From contig NZ_CP015578.1 in the NCBI RefSeq assembly GCF_002139935.1, positions 558,001 through 622,000 of the forward strand: DNA of 64,000 bases, read 5' to 3'. The DNA is from Campylobacter lanienae NCTC 13004 (GTDB taxonomy: Bacteria > Campylobacterota > Campylobacteria > Campylobacterales > Campylobacteraceae). The translations under genes were made by a program, and so were the position numbers. Under the pieces are notes generated by a model. It was not told the origin of the DNA and ran no database searches. It worked only from the letters and a program-made list of their open reading frames with translations. This document shows, piece after piece, positions 8,331-17,421 of this stretch (its first letter is position 1; the number at the start of each line of letters is the position of its first letter).

Positions 8331-10118
8331 TTTAGTAATCTTTGTAGCTACGATTTTATTGGTTACTTTTTTAATCTCATCAAAGCTAGCTTTTTGGATA
8401 TTTTCAAAGTTTCCAAAGTAGTTAATAAGCTTGATTATAGAGCCTTTGGAGATACCAAGAGCGCTTAGCTGGCTACTTTGCAGGTCGCTTTTTTGTCTGC
8501 TTTTTTGATGAAAGCTAATGGCAAATCTATGCGCTTCATCTCGCAAACGCTGTATGAATTGTAGCTTTATATCATTTGAATTTAGACTAAATTTGCCTAT
8601 ATTTGTGTAAATTTTATCATTTGCCTTGCCTTTTGCTCTATTGGCTTTAGCATCAATTTTCTCTTTAGAAATTGCGATGATATCGACATTAGCGCCACTG
8701 CTTTTTATGATATCTTCAGCCAAATTAAGCAAAGCCCCACCACCATCAATGATCCAAAGATCTGGTGGCGCTGTCTTCTCAAAGCTTTTGGCTCTGTGAG
8801 TTAGGACTTGGCTCATTTGATCATAGTCATTTATGCTATTTAGGTGCATATGGCGGTATTTTGCTTTATTAAACTCTCCATTTTCCCATACAACCATCGC
8901 ACCCACAGGGGCTGCGCCAAATAGATGAGAGTTATCGAAAATTTCAATTTTCAAAGGTAGGTTATTAAGCCCAAAACTCTCTTGAATATCCCTTGCTAGG
9001 GTGTAATCATTAGTTTTGATATGTTTTTTAATCAGCTCAAATGCGTTTTGGTAAGCGATATTTACTAGCTCTTTTTTTTCGCCTATTTTTGGTTGGATGA
9101 TTTGGAATTTTTTGTTATGGCGAGAGTTTAGTATATCAGCTAGAATTTGAGAATCTTCAAGATTAATATATGTGTAAATTTTGGTTGAATTTATGGGTTG
9201 ATCTATACCAAAAGCATCTAATATCATAACTCTATAAACCGCTTCTAAATCCGATTCTACCATATCTTTAGCTGGTTTTATGATGTGCGTAGAAGAGCAT
9301 ACTTTTCCATCTTTAATGCTAAATCTCACGCCACACACAAAGCCTAAGCTAGAATTGACGCTGATAACTTCAAAATCTTCTAATTTAGCTAAATCTATTT
9401 GAATTTTAACGCTTGTATCATTGATCGCTTTGATTTGATCTCTGATTTTAGCTGCTTCTTCGTAGTTTTCATTTTGGGCTAGGTTTAGCATTGTTTTTTC
9501 TAAATTTGGTATTAAAAGTTGTGGATTTTTGATCTTTTTTATAGCCTCTTCTATGATTTTGGCGTAATTATTTTTATCTATTAGTCCAAGACAAGGGGCG
9601 TAGCAACGACCAATTTGATGAAATAAACAACCTTTTTTCTCTTTTAGGCATGATCTTTTTTGGACTAGCTTAAACTCAGTGTATAAGGCTTCTAAAATCT
9701 CATTAGCACCTTTGAAAAATGGGCCAAAATATTTGATATTAGAGCCTTTTAAAACCTTTCTAGTGATCTCAAATCTAGGGAAATCGCTATTTAAATCTAG
9801 GCAAATATATGGATAAGTTTTATCATCTCTTAATAAGATATTGTATTTTGGATGGAGTTGTTTGATGAAGGAATTTTCTAATATCAATGCGTCTTGTTCG
9901 CTTTGGGTTGTAATCCACTCTATATGGACAGCTTCGCTTATCATCTTTGTGATTCTAGGGCTTAGATTTGAATTTGGCGTAGCATCAGCGTTGAAATAGC
10001 TCTTTACTCGATTTTTTAAATTCTTAGCCTTGCCTACATATAAGAGCTTTGAGTTTTTATCAAAATATTGATAAACTCCAGGGGAATTGGGTAGGGATTT
10101 TAACTCATCTATTAGCAT
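8325..10118 (-). CDS. uvrC: UvrABC excinuclease subunit C
   Basis: The 597-residue nuclease subunit of nucleotide excision repair; it makes both incisions around a DNA lesion. The N-terminal GIY-YIG domain starts SPGVYQYFDKNSKLLYVGKA (residues 12-31), the UVR helical hairpin is ENYEEAAKIRDQI near 217, and the RNase H-like domain includes IEIFDNSHLFG and LWIIDGGGALLN. Tandem helix-hairpin-helix motifs close the protein (LGISKGSIIKLINYFGNF). Length and order are normal. Its start overlaps the end of the DUF721-like gene by 14 bases, so the two form a minus-strand unit. Confidence 0.95.
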   Translation of the reverse strand: MLIDELKSLPNSPGVYQYFDKNSKLLYVGKAKNLKNRVKSYFNADATPNSNLSPRITKMISEAVHIEWITTQSEQDALILENSFIKQLHPKYNILLRDDKTYPYICLDLNSDFPRFEITRKVLKGSNIKYFGPFFKGANEILEALYTEFKLVQKRSCLKEKKGCLFHQIGRCYAPCLGLIDKNNYAKIIEEAIKKIKNPQLLIPNLEKTMLNLAQNENYEEAAKIRDQIKAINDTSVKIQIDLAKLEDFEVISVNSSLGFVCGVRFSIKDGKVCSSTHIIKPAKDMVESDLEAVYRVMILDAFGIDQPINSTKIYTYINLEDSQILADILNSRHNKKFQIIQPKIGEKKELVNIAYQNAFELIKKHIKTNDYTLARDIQESFGLNNLPLKIEIFDNSHLFGAAPVGAMVVWENGEFNKAKYRHMHLNSINDYDQMSQVLTHRAKSFEKTAPPDLWIIDGGGALLNLAEDIIKSSGANVDIIAISKEKIDAKANRAKGKANDKIYTNIGKFSLNSNDIKLQFIQRLRDEAHRFAISFHQKSRQKSDLQSSQLSALGISKGSIIKLINYFGNFENIQKASFDEIKKVTNKIVATKITKG

Positions 10119-10548
10119 TTATAGACTCTCTTAATTTTTCAAAAAGTGCGTAAATATCTCTATCTTGGGCGTTGTTTTTGAAATTCCCATCACTTCGCTC
10201 TATGAAAATTGGCTTTTTAGGCTCTAATGACTCTTGGAATGCTTTAGGTTTTGTGATGAAAATCACAACGCTTTTTATAGGAGTTAAGGCAGTATTTGGG
10301 GTATTGTCAATGTATTTGTTTAATAGATTTTTTATATGAAATTTGGTACTATCGTGATTTAGTTCAGATTTGGCAAGTGGATGTAAAACTGCGATAAACA
10401 AAATCCCATCTTTTTGGTATGTGAATTTAATCAGTCTATTTTTAGCCAGACCAAGTAGTTTTAATATCTCTCTTGTCTCTTTGGCGGCTTTTAATTTTTT
10501 ATATTTAGGATCGTTGACAATATGATTAATAATCTCAAAACTTCGCAT
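10105..10548 (-). CDS. DUF721 / DciA-like protein
   Basis: A 147-residue protein with a basic N-terminal half and a central beta segment (NRLIKFTYQKDGILFIAVLH) followed by a helix (HPLAKSELNHDSTKFHIKNLL). This resembles the DUF721 domain, which in DciA proteins assists loading of the replicative helicase, so a DNA-related role is possible. The family assignment rests on general pattern, not on a diagnostic motif. It overlaps the start of uvrC. The first 27 bases of its coding region lie antisense to a small lipoprotein gene on the other strand. The homologous position in C. jejuni (between uvrC and guaA) also holds a conserved hypothetical gene. Confidence 0.55.
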   Translation of the reverse strand: MRSFEIINHIVNDPKYKKLKAAKETREILKLLGLAKNRLIKFTYQKDGILFIAVLHPLAKSELNHDSTKFHIKNLLNKYIDNTPNTALTPIKSVVIFITKPKAFQESLEPKKPIFIERSDGNFKNNAQDRDIYALFEKLRESINANR

Positions 10549-10650
10549 TTGGCAATTATAGCTATTTTTTGCTTAATTTTTTTAGTAGGATGTGGATATA
10601 AAGCAGATCCATTTTATACAGATTCTACGCAAGAAATCAAGGCTAATTAA
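10522..10650 (+). CDS. Small lipoprotein, LptM-like (42 residues)
   Basis: A 42-residue ORF with an N-terminal signal segment, hydrophobic core AIIAIFCLIFLVG and lipobox LVGC (Cys at residue 24), followed by GYKADPFYTD. The pattern of lipobox, CG, a basic residue, then a proline and an aromatic residue recalls LptM/YifL-type lipoproteins (CGLKGPLYF in E. coli), which help LptD mature. The ATG at 10522 has only AGGA at 10507-10510, a long spacing. It overlaps the 5' end of the divergent DUF721-like gene and ends 45 bases before guaA. The lipoprotein call is good; the LptM link is tentative. Confidence 0.7.
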   Translation: MINNLKTSHLAIIAIFCLIFLVGCGYKADPFYTDSTQEIKAN

Positions 10651-10695
10651 GCCAAATTTAGATAGACTTGCGCAAATTTAATTTTAGGATAAATT

Positions 10696-12228
10696 ATGAA
10701 AAATGCTGATATTTTGGTGCTAGATTTTGGCTCGCAATATACTCAATTGATCGCTAGAAGGCTTAGAGAAGAGGGCGTTTATGCCGAGCTTATGCCCTTT
10801 AATGCTACTCTTGAAGCGATAAAAGCCAAAAATCCAAAAGGTATAATTCTAAGCGGTGGCCCAGCTAGTGTTTATGATGAAAATGCCTATTTTTGCGATG
10901 ATGGGATTTTTGCTCTTGGGCTTCCTATTCTTGGGATATGCTATGGTATGCAATTAATCGCTTACAAAAATGGCGCAAATGTCGCACCAGCCAATCACAA
11001 AGAGTATGGCAAGGCTAATATCGAGATTATAAAAGAGTGTGAATTTATGAGTGGCGTGGTAGATAATAGCATTGTTTGGATGAGCCACTCTGATAAGGTA
11101 AATGAGCTACCAAAAGGCTTTGAAGTGATAGCTAAGAGCCAAAATAGCGAATTTTGTGTTTTTGGTGATTTTGAGCGTAAAATTTATGCTATGCAGTTTC
11201 ATCCAGAGGTCGCTCATAGCGAGTTTGGGAGTGTGATGCTTAAGAATTTTGCCAAGATTTGTGGGTGCGATAGCACTTGGAATATGGGAAGTTTTGCTAA
11301 GACTCAAATTCAAGCTATTAGAAAAAAAGTAGGCAATGATAAGGTGCTTTGTGCTGTAAGTGGTGGTGTGGATAGCTCTGTTGTAGCAGCGCTTTTGGCT
11401 ACTGCGGTGCCAGAAAATTTGATAGTTGTATTTGTAGATAATGGGCTTCTTCGCACTAATGAGGCTAAGCAAGTTGAGGAGATGTTTAAGCTAAAACTTG
11501 GGGTGAATTTGATTAGCATTGATGCGAGTGAGTTATTTTTAAGTCGTTTAAAAGGTGTAAGAGACCCAGAGAAAAAACGCAAAATCATCGGCGAGACATT
11601 TATAGAAGTTTTTGATAACGAGGCCAAAAAGCACACTAATGTGAAGTATCTAGCACAAGGGACGCTATACACTGATATTATAGAAAGTAGCGTTGTAGGG
11701 GCTTCTAAAACTATCAAAAGTCATCACAATGTAGGGGGACTTCCTGAGTGGATGAAATTTGAGCTTATTGAGCCTTTAAGAGAGATTTTCAAAGATGAGG
11801 TGAGGGCGCTTGGCTTGGAGCTTGGGCTTAGTCGTGATGTGGTTTTCCGCCATCCATTTCCAGGGCCAGGTCTAGCGATACGCATAATGGGTGAGGTGGA
11901 TGAGCCTAGTCTTGAGCTACTTAGAAAAGCTGATGTGATACTTCAGCAAGAGCTTAAAAGTAGTGGTTGGTATGATAAGACTTGGCAAGCATTTTGTGTG
12001 CTTTTAAATGTAAGCTCAGTTGGCGTGATGGGTGATAATAGAACTTATGAAAATGCTGTTTGTATCAGGGTAGTGGATGCTAGCGATGGTATGACGGCGA
12101 GTTTTTCTAGATTGCCTTATGATCTATTAGAAAATTGTAGCCGTAGGATCATAAATGAAGTTAGCGGAATCAATCGTGTAGTTTATGATATCAGCTCTAA
12201 GCCGCCAGCGACAATCGAGTGGGAGTAG
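10696..12228 (+). CDS. guaA: GMP synthase (glutamine-hydrolysing)
   Basis: A 510-residue enzyme that aminates XMP to GMP using glutamine and ATP, the last step of guanine nucleotide synthesis. The class I glutaminase domain is N-terminal, with nucleophile Cys in GICYGMQL (near residue 82) and the His/Glu pair in FHPEVAHSE. The ATP-pyrophosphatase loop is SGGVDSS near 222. The C-terminal dimerisation domain ends with the conserved [10 protein letters not shown]. The ATG at 10696 follows TTAGGATAAATT. It may be transcribed with the small lipoprotein gene just upstream and with hemD 23 bases downstream. Confidence 0.97.
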   Translation: MKNADILVLDFGSQYTQLIARRLREEGVYAELMPFNATLEAIKAKNPKGIILSGGPASVYDENAYFCDDGIFALGLPILGICYGMQLIAYKNGANVAPANHKEYGKANIEIIKECEFMSGVVDNSIVWMSHSDKVNELPKGFEVIAKSQNSEFCVFGDFERKIYAMQFHPEVAHSEFGSVMLKNFAKICGCDSTWNMGSFAKTQIQAIRKKVGNDKVLCAVSGGVDSSVVAALLATAVPENLIVVFVDNGLLRTNEAKQVEEMFKLKLGVNLISIDASELFLSRLKGVRDPEKKRKIIGETFIEVFDNEAKKHTNVKYLAQGTLYTDIIESSVVGASKTIKSHHNVGGLPEWMKFELIEPLREIFKDEVRALGLELGLSRDVVFRHPFPGPGLAIRIMGEVDEPSLELLRKADVILQQELKSSGWYDKTWQAFCVLLNVSSVGVMGDNRTYENAVCIRVVDASDGMTASFSRLPYDLLENCSRRIINEVSGINRVVYDISSKPPATIEWE

Positions 12229-12251
12229 AGCGGATTTTGCTAGATTAAAAT

Positions 12252-12887
12252 ATGATATATTTAATCTCTAATACACCTTTTGATGATGAGAGCGTGGAGC
12301 AAATTTCGCTTTGCGGTATTAAATTTAATAAATTTAATACCGATTTGAGTGAATTTGACGCTCTTATAGTTACTAGTAAAAATGGTATTAATTCGCTTAA
12401 ATTTAACTCTATAACCTTAGCTGATATTTTGGTTTTTGCTATTGGCAAGGCTACGGCGCTCTCTTGTAAGGAATTTGGCTTTACTCAAATTTACGAAGCG
12501 CAAAATTCGCACGGAAGTGAGTTTGGGGCTGAAATTTTAGAGAAATTATATGGTAAAAGGGTTTTATTTATCAAGGCCAAAGAGACAATTTCAAATTTAG
12601 ATATATATTTTAATCAAAATGGTATTGATATAAGCGTGATTGATGGTTATGAGAATTTAATCTTAAAAAAAGATATATCTAGCAAGCCAAAATCTAACTC
12701 AATTTTGATATTTACAAGCCCGATTAATGTGAGAGCCTTTATCCAAAATTTGGGTTGGGATGATAGCTACAAAGCAGTTGCTATCGGCAAAGCCACAGCC
12801 CAAGCGTTAAAGCCATATACAGATCCCATAATCTCTAAATCTCAAACTATTAAAGATTGCGTAGAGTTAGCCAAATCTTTAAAGTGA
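12252..12887 (+). CDS. hemD: Uroporphyrinogen-III synthase
   Basis: A 211-residue protein with the two-lobed HEM4 pattern. It starts IYLISNTPF, followed by a lobe boundary with DALIVTSKNGINSL (near 37) and VFAIGKATA (near 61); the second half repeats these as SILIFTSPINVRAF and AVAIGKATAQAL. The enzyme closes and inverts ring D of the tetrapyrrole precursor in haem synthesis. The family is poorly conserved, so recognition rests on these paired motifs. It overlaps the 3' end of convergent uppP by 9 bases. Confidence 0.8.
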   Translation: MIYLISNTPFDDESVEQISLCGIKFNKFNTDLSEFDALIVTSKNGINSLKFNSITLADILVFAIGKATALSCKEFGFTQIYEAQNSHGSEFGAEILEKLYGKRVLFIKAKETISNLDIYFNQNGIDISVIDGYENLILKKDISSKPKSNSILIFTSPINVRAFIQNLGWDDSYKAVAIGKATAQALKPYTDPIISKSQTIKDCVELAKSLK

Positions 12888-13655
12888 TAGCGACAAAAAG
12901 GCTAATCCCAAAATTATGCGATAAATCCCAAAACTAATATAACTAAAATGCGCCACAAAACGCAAAAATAGCTTAATCACTATTAAAGCTACGATAAACG
13001 CCACGGCAGCGCCAGTTAAAAATATCCAAATTTGGTCTAAATTTGTAGCGAAAATCTCTCTATTTTTATAGCTATCATATATTGTAGCTGCTAGCATAGT
13101 AGGGATAGCGAGCAAAAAGCTAAATCTAGCAGCCACTTCACGACTAAGCCCACAAAGCAAACCGGTGATAATAGTAGAGCCACTTCTAGAGGTCCCTGGT
13201 ATCATAGCTAGGCATTGACTAAGACCAATTATAAAGGCTTGATTATAGCTGACATTGTGTAGGTGAATTGTGCTAGGAGTGTAGCTAGGGCGTTTATGAA
13301 ATAGCTCAACAATGATGAAAATAATACCGCCGATTATCAGCATATAGGCTACTGTATTTGGATTAAATAGCTCTTTAATATATTTGTAAGCCAAAAATCC
13401 AATAATCGCAGTCGGTATAAATCCGATAATTAGCTTAATCCATAGTAAAATATCACTTGTCAAACGCTCTTTAAAGGCCCACACAACAGCCAAAATACTA
13501 CCTAATTGAATAACTACTTCAAAACATTTTAAAATTTGAGTCTGCTCAAGACCCAAAAAGTGCGAAGTAAGTATCATATGGCCAGTTGAGCTAACTGGCA
13601 AAAACTCAGTAAGCCCCTCTACAATACCTAAGATTATAGCTGAGATTATATCCAT
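12879..13655 (-). CDS. uppP: Undecaprenyl-diphosphatase
   Basis: A 258-residue inner-membrane phosphatase (also called BacA) that recycles the lipid carrier used for peptidoglycan and surface glycans. Both family signatures are present: EGLTEFLPVSSTGHMIL (residues 13-29) and PGTSRSGSTI (near 152). About seven to eight hydrophobic segments span the protein. The start is ATG at 13655, one base after the thiE stop, so it is the last gene of a minus-strand run that begins with an amino-acid transporter. Its functional link with thiE or the transporter is not obvious. Confidence 0.95.
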   Translation of the reverse strand: MDIISAIILGIVEGLTEFLPVSSTGHMILTSHFLGLEQTQILKCFEVVIQLGSILAVVWAFKERLTSDILLWIKLIIGFIPTAIIGFLAYKYIKELFNPNTVAYMLIIGGIIFIIVELFHKRPSYTPSTIHLHNVSYNQAFIIGLSQCLAMIPGTSRSGSTIITGLLCGLSREVAARFSFLLAIPTMLAATIYDSYKNREIFATNLDQIWIFLTGAAVAFIVALIVIKLFLRFVAHFSYISFGIYRIILGLAFLSLSL

Positions 13656-13656
13656 T

Positions 13657-14265
13657 TTACCCCTTTAATGCTCTATTTAATTTGATTAAATTCTCACTAA
13701 TTGACCCATCTGTGTATAGTGCCGATATGATAGCTATGTAATCAACGCCAATATCCTTTATCTCTTTTAAATTTAAACTATTGATTCCGCCTATTACGGC
13801 TATTTTGGTTTTAAATTTTACTCTCGCTTCTTTGATTATATCAAGCTCACAAAGCGTGGCATTTGGCTTAGATAAGCTAGGAAATATCGCCCCAAATGCG
13901 ATATAATCAGCGCCATTAGTAACGGCATTTTGAGCTAAATTCAGATCATTATAACAGCTCACACCTATAAAAGCCTTATAACCTAAAATATCTCTAGCTC
14001 TTTTAAGCGTCTCATCATCTTTGCCTATATGGACGCCATCAGCTTGGACTATTTGGGCTAAGCTTACATCATCGTTTATTATAAACTTAGCGTTGTTGTT
14101 TTTACATATTTTGGCTATATCTTTTAGTAGTGATATATCGTGATTTTGGCTTTTGTTTCTATATTGGATTATTTTGACCCCACCAGCTAAAAGCTCGTTT
14201 ATTTGAGCTTTTAGAGTGTTTAGTGGGGTGAAGTGTTGATCGGTTAGTGCGTAAATTTGATTCAT
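13657..14265 (-). CDS. thiE: Thiamine-phosphate synthase
   Basis: A 202-residue TIM-barrel enzyme that joins the thiazole and pyrimidine halves of thiamine phosphate. Recognisable pieces are KIIQYRNKS (near 31), KFIINDDVSLAQIVQADGVH with the metal-binding Asp pair, IGVSCYN, IAFGAIFPSLSKPNA and the phosphate-binding AVIGGIN. The length is normal for ThiE. It overlaps the preceding substrate-binding protein gene by four bases (ATGA) and is followed by uppP after one base. No TPP riboswitch is visible in front of it, which fits its internal operon position. Confidence 0.9.
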   Translation of the reverse strand: MNQIYALTDQHFTPLNTLKAQINELLAGGVKIIQYRNKSQNHDISLLKDIAKICKNNNAKFIINDDVSLAQIVQADGVHIGKDDETLKRARDILGYKAFIGVSCYNDLNLAQNAVTNGADYIAFGAIFPSLSKPNATLCELDIIKEARVKFKTKIAVIGGINSLNLKEIKDIGVDYIAIISALYTDGSISENLIKLNRALKG

Positions 14266-14987
14266 TTTAAATCATATTTGATTAAGAGTTTATCATATGT
14301 GCCATTACTTTTTAGCTCATCGATGGCTTTATCAATTTTAGCTTGAAATTCTTTATATTTGCCTTTATCATAAGCAAAGCTAAATCCATTACTACCATCT
14401 GGAAGGATTAGAAATTCCGCTAAATCTTTGTTGTTTTTTAGATAGCCATAACCTATTGAGCTATCTACTATTAGGGCATCGGCTTTGGCATTTTTGACAG
14501 CCATCACAGCGCCATAGATATCATCAATAGCCATAACCTTAGCTGATTTAATCTCTTTAGCGGCTAGCTCTTGGACTGTGCCTAATTGGACGGCTATCTT
14601 TTTGCCTTCTAGTTGCTCGAATTTGATTAGATCGCTATTATCAGCTCTTTTGATAAACAAATTCATAGTATTATAATATGGCTTACTAAAATCCACCGCC
14701 TTTTCTCTTACAGGAGTAGCGCTCATAGCTGAAGCTATAATATCGATTTTACCGGCTTTTAAAGCTGGTATTAAGGCATCAAAAGCTAGATTTACTATCT
14801 CATATTTAAAGCCAACAATCTTAGATATCTCATCGATCAAATCCATATCAAAGCCACTTATTTTATTTTGTTCATCTATAAATTCAAATGGCGGATAAGA
14901 GGCATTTGTGCCGACTTTTATGGTTTGGCTTATGGCCAAAGTTGCTAGTAAAGCAACGCCAAAAATTAGTTTGAAAAATATATTCAT
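14262..14987 (-). CDS. Amino-acid ABC transporter, substrate-binding protein
   Basis: A 241-residue periplasmic receptor of solute-binding family 3. A signal peptide (about residues 1-20, ALLATLAIS) precedes the mature start at TIKVGTNASYPPFEF; there is no lipobox, so it should be soluble. The lobe-crossing motifs GFDMDLIDEIS, FDALIPALKAGKID, DFSKPYY and VQLGTV are typical for polar amino-acid receptors. The exact ligand cannot be read from sequence. The matching ATPase and permease genes are just upstream, and the gene overlaps thiE. Confidence 0.9.
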   Translation of the reverse strand: MNIFFKLIFGVALLATLAISQTIKVGTNASYPPFEFIDEQNKISGFDMDLIDEISKIVGFKYEIVNLAFDALIPALKAGKIDIIASAMSATPVREKAVDFSKPYYNTMNLFIKRADNSDLIKFEQLEGKKIAVQLGTVQELAAKEIKSAKVMAIDDIYGAVMAVKNAKADALIVDSSIGYGYLKNNKDLAEFLILPDGSNGFSFAYDKGKYKEFQAKIDKAIDELKSNGTYDKLLIKYDLK

Positions 14988-14998
14988 TTAAGCTCCTT

Positions 14999-15727
14999 TT
15001 AATGGTTTAAAACCTTATTTATAAATTCATTCAGTCTTGGGTGCGAACTATCTTCAAATATCTCTTTAGGGCTACCATCTACTGCTATAACGCCCTTATC
15101 CATAAAGAATATTCTATTTGCGACATTTTTAGCAAATCCCATCTCATGAGTTACTACAACCATAGTTAGATCCTCATTAGCTACTTCTTTCATGATGGAT
15201 AGAACCTCGCCAATCATCTCTGGATCTAAGGCGCTTGTAGGCTCATCAAATAGTATAATTTCAGGCTTTAATGCTAGACTTCTAGCTATAGCAATTCTTT
15301 GTTTTTGGCCGCCACTTAGCTTGTGTGGATAGACATTGGCTTTGGATTCTAAGCCAACTTTTTTTAGTAGCTCCATAGCTATATCTGTAGCTTGTGATAT
15401 GGTATATAGCTTGGCTTGGACTGGTGCTAGGGTGAGATTTTGTATTACAGTTTTATTGGCAAAGAGATTGAAGTGTTGAAATACCATGCTGACTTTTTGT
15501 CTAATTTTGTTTATATCCACTTTTTTATCTAAGATATTTTGATTGTTTATAAATATCTCTCCGCTACTAGGCTCTTCTAATCTATTTAAACAGCGTAAAA
15601 ATGTGCTTTTGCCACCACCGCTTGGGCCTATTATCGCTACTACTTCGCCTTTGTTTATCTGTGTATTAATATTGTTTAATACAGATAAATCGCCATATTT
15701 TTTTGTTAAATTTACTACCTTAATCAT
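14999..15727 (-). CDS. Amino-acid ABC transporter, ATP-binding protein
   Basis: A 242-residue GlnQ/HisP-type ATPase. Walker A reads GPSGGGKST (residues 34-42), with Gly where the usual sequence has Ser (GPSGSGKST); this is tolerated in the family. The Q-loop is MVFQHFNLFANKT, the signature is LSGGQKQRIAIARSLA, Walker B is IILFDEPTSALDPE, and the switch His is in VVVTHEMGFA. The gene overlaps the permease gene by 8 bases and ends 11 bases before the receptor gene, so the three form one transporter operon. Confidence 0.93.
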   Translation of the reverse strand: MIKVVNLTKKYGDLSVLNNINTQINKGEVVAIIGPSGGGKSTFLRCLNRLEEPSSGEIFINNQNILDKKVDINKIRQKVSMVFQHFNLFANKTVIQNLTLAPVQAKLYTISQATDIAMELLKKVGLESKANVYPHKLSGGQKQRIAIARSLALKPEIILFDEPTSALDPEMIGEVLSIMKEVANEDLTMVVVTHEMGFAKNVANRIFFMDKGVIAVDGSPKEIFEDSSHPRLNEFINKVLNH

Positions 15728-16487
15728 CTTTATTTAGCCTATTTTCTAATAATTTTGCTATAACAGAAAATATCTTGACATTAGCATAATACACCACCCC
15801 CGCAAACAAAATCGGCTCCGGGGTAAATAGCGTGGCTTGTAGGCTTTTGCTTTGCATTGTTAGGTCAAAAATCCCTATTAATCCAACTACGGAAGTCTCT
15901 TTAAATAGGCTTATAAACTCATTAGCAAGAGCTGGAAGAATATTCTTAATAGCTTGTGGAAATATGATTAATCTCATAGACGCACTATAGCTAAGCCCCA
16001 TCGCTCTAGCTGCCTCCATTTGGCCACGATCTACGCTATTTATACCACTGCGGACTATCTCTGCTACATATGCTGAGCTATTTAGCCCAAGTGCGATAAT
16101 GGCAGCATAAAAGTTATCACTAAGTGTGGCTAATATCACAAAGGCAAATATCATAAGCTGAAGCAACACAGGAGTTCCACGGATAATATCTATATATTCA
16201 TCTATTATAAATGATAGAATTTTGATATCCAAAAACTTTAAAAACGCCAAAACAAATCCAAGTATCACGCCTATACTAATCCCACCAAAAGTAAGCATAA
16301 TAGTGGTGAAATAGGCATTTTGATAGGCTAATTTCTGCGCTTGAGTAAGATCGGCTGGAAAGGTGAGATATAAGCCAATTATGATTATAGAAATTACAAA
16401 TATAAATTTAAAAAATCTCTCATTAAATATCTTAGTCAAATTTATAAGCCTTAAATTTGGATTTAAAATAGATTTTTGATTATACAT
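15720..16487 (-). CDS. Amino-acid ABC transporter, permease
   Basis: A 255-residue HisM/GlnP-type inner-membrane permease with about five membrane segments. The cytoplasmic EAA loop that docks the ATPase is visible as GQMEAARAMGLSYSASMRLI (near 155), and LLQLMIFAFV is a typical core helix. Only one permease gene is present, so the channel is probably a homodimer. It is first in the operon (permease, ATPase, receptor, thiE, uppP) and is divergent from flgF. Confidence 0.9.
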   Translation of the reverse strand: MYNQKSILNPNLRLINLTKIFNERFFKFIFVISIIIIGLYLTFPADLTQAQKLAYQNAYFTTIMLTFGGISIGVILGFVLAFLKFLDIKILSFIIDEYIDIIRGTPVLLQLMIFAFVILATLSDNFYAAIIALGLNSSAYVAEIVRSGINSVDRGQMEAARAMGLSYSASMRLIIFPQAIKNILPALANEFISLFKETSVVGLIGIFDLTMQSKSLQATLFTPEPILFAGVVYYANVKIFSVIAKLLENRLNKDD

Positions 16488-16510
16488 TAAAATTGATTTT
16501 TTGTAGCTTA

Positions 16511-16516
16511 ATTGTA
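16511..16516 (-). promoter_or_regulatory. -10 box for the amino-acid transporter operon
   Basis: On the minus strand this reads TACAAT, 24 bases before the permease start codon. It lies in the 107-base gap shared with the divergent flgF promoter. Confidence 0.4.
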
Positions 16517-16547
16517 TTAAATTTGGTAATTTGATAAAAATTTAATA

Positions 16548-16563
16548 TGGAACGCAACTTGCT
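16548..16563 (+). promoter_or_regulatory. Sigma-54 (RpoN) promoter of flgF-flgG
   Basis: TGGAACGCAACTTGCT matches the -24/-12 pattern TGGCAC-N5-TTGC with the essential GG and GC exactly 10 bases apart. It lies 32 bases before the flgF start. Rod and hook genes of campylobacters are known to need RpoN and the FlgSR system. Confidence 0.85.
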
Positions 16564-16594
16564 TAGTAGCTAGAAATTTCACTTAGGAGAGATT

Positions 16595-17410
16595 ATGCAA
16601 AACGGATATTATCAAGCCACGGGTGCGATGGTAACGCAGTTTAATCGCTTAGATATCATTACTAATAATCTTGCTAATGTAAATACTAGTGGATATAAAA
16701 AAGATGATGTGGTAATAGCTGATTTTGAGAGAATTTTCAAAGAGACTAAGGATATATTGCCATTAGAAAACCACACGAAAGATTCTGCTAAATTTCTAAA
16801 TCGTGCTATAAATAGAGTGCCGCATATCAATGAAGTTTATACAGATTTTGGCGCTGGTGGACTAAAGCATACTAATAATCCGCTTGATATCGCAATTGGC
16901 AAAAATGATCTATTTTTGTTAGTAGATACTCCAGCCGGCGTAAGACTAACCAAAAATGGCTCACTAAATTTAGATAGTGAAGGGTATTTAGTAACTAAAG
17001 ATGGTTATAGAGTTTTACCTACAAATTATGAAGCCCAACCACCGCTAACAAGGGGAATTGTAATCCCACAAAATGCCCCTATGACAATCGATAGTAATGG
17101 CAATATATACTCCGATCAAGCCCCAGTTGGAAGATTGTATGTAGCTCAGCCAAGAGAGCTTAGAAATTTACAAAAAGAGGGTGATAATCTATATAAAATA
17201 GATAGTATGGAAGAAGTAGTAGATAACGCTACAAGCGGCTCAATAGCACAAGGCTACGCACAAATCTCAAATGTCAATCCAGTAAAAGAGATGGTAAGCC
17301 TAATAGAGACCCAAAGAATGGTTGATATGTATCAAAGAGTGATGACAACTCACATGAGTGATTTAAATCAAGAAGCGATAAACAAACTAGCCTCAATGAG
17401 AGCTAACTAA
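16595..17410 (+). CDS. flgF: Flagellar proximal rod protein FlgF (FlgG2)
   Basis: A 271-residue flagellar rod subunit. The N-terminal rod motif is [20 protein letters not shown] (residues 18-37), and the C-terminal partner helix is [20 protein letters not shown], the two ends that form the coiled bundle of the rod. The central domain contains [20 protein letters not shown]. In C. jejuni the same gene is called flgG2 or flgF and precedes flgG. It has a TAGGAGAG ribosome binding site and a sigma-54 promoter. Export is by the flagellar type III apparatus, so no signal peptide is expected. Confidence 0.92.
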   Translation: MQNGYYQATGAMVTQFNRLDIITNNLANVNTSGYKKDDVVIADFERIFKETKDILPLENHTKDSAKFLNRAINRVPHINEVYTDFGAGGLKHTNNPLDIAIGKNDLFLLVDTPAGVRLTKNGSLNLDSEGYLVTKDGYRVLPTNYEAQPPLTRGIVIPQNAPMTIDSNGNIYSDQAPVGRLYVAQPRELRNLQKEGDNLYKIDSMEEVVDNATSGSIAQGYAQISNVNPVKEMVSLIETQRMVDMYQRVMTTHMSDLNQEAINKLASMRAN

Positions 17411-17421
17411 AGGATAAAATA

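Noticed and set aside
11310-11717. 135-residue minus-strand ORF inside guaA
   Set aside because: It is antisense to the conserved ATP-pyrophosphatase region; its composition is that of a shadow frame.
14266-14300. TPP riboswitch before thiE
   Set aside because: thiE overlaps the upstream gene by four bases, leaving no room for a leader.
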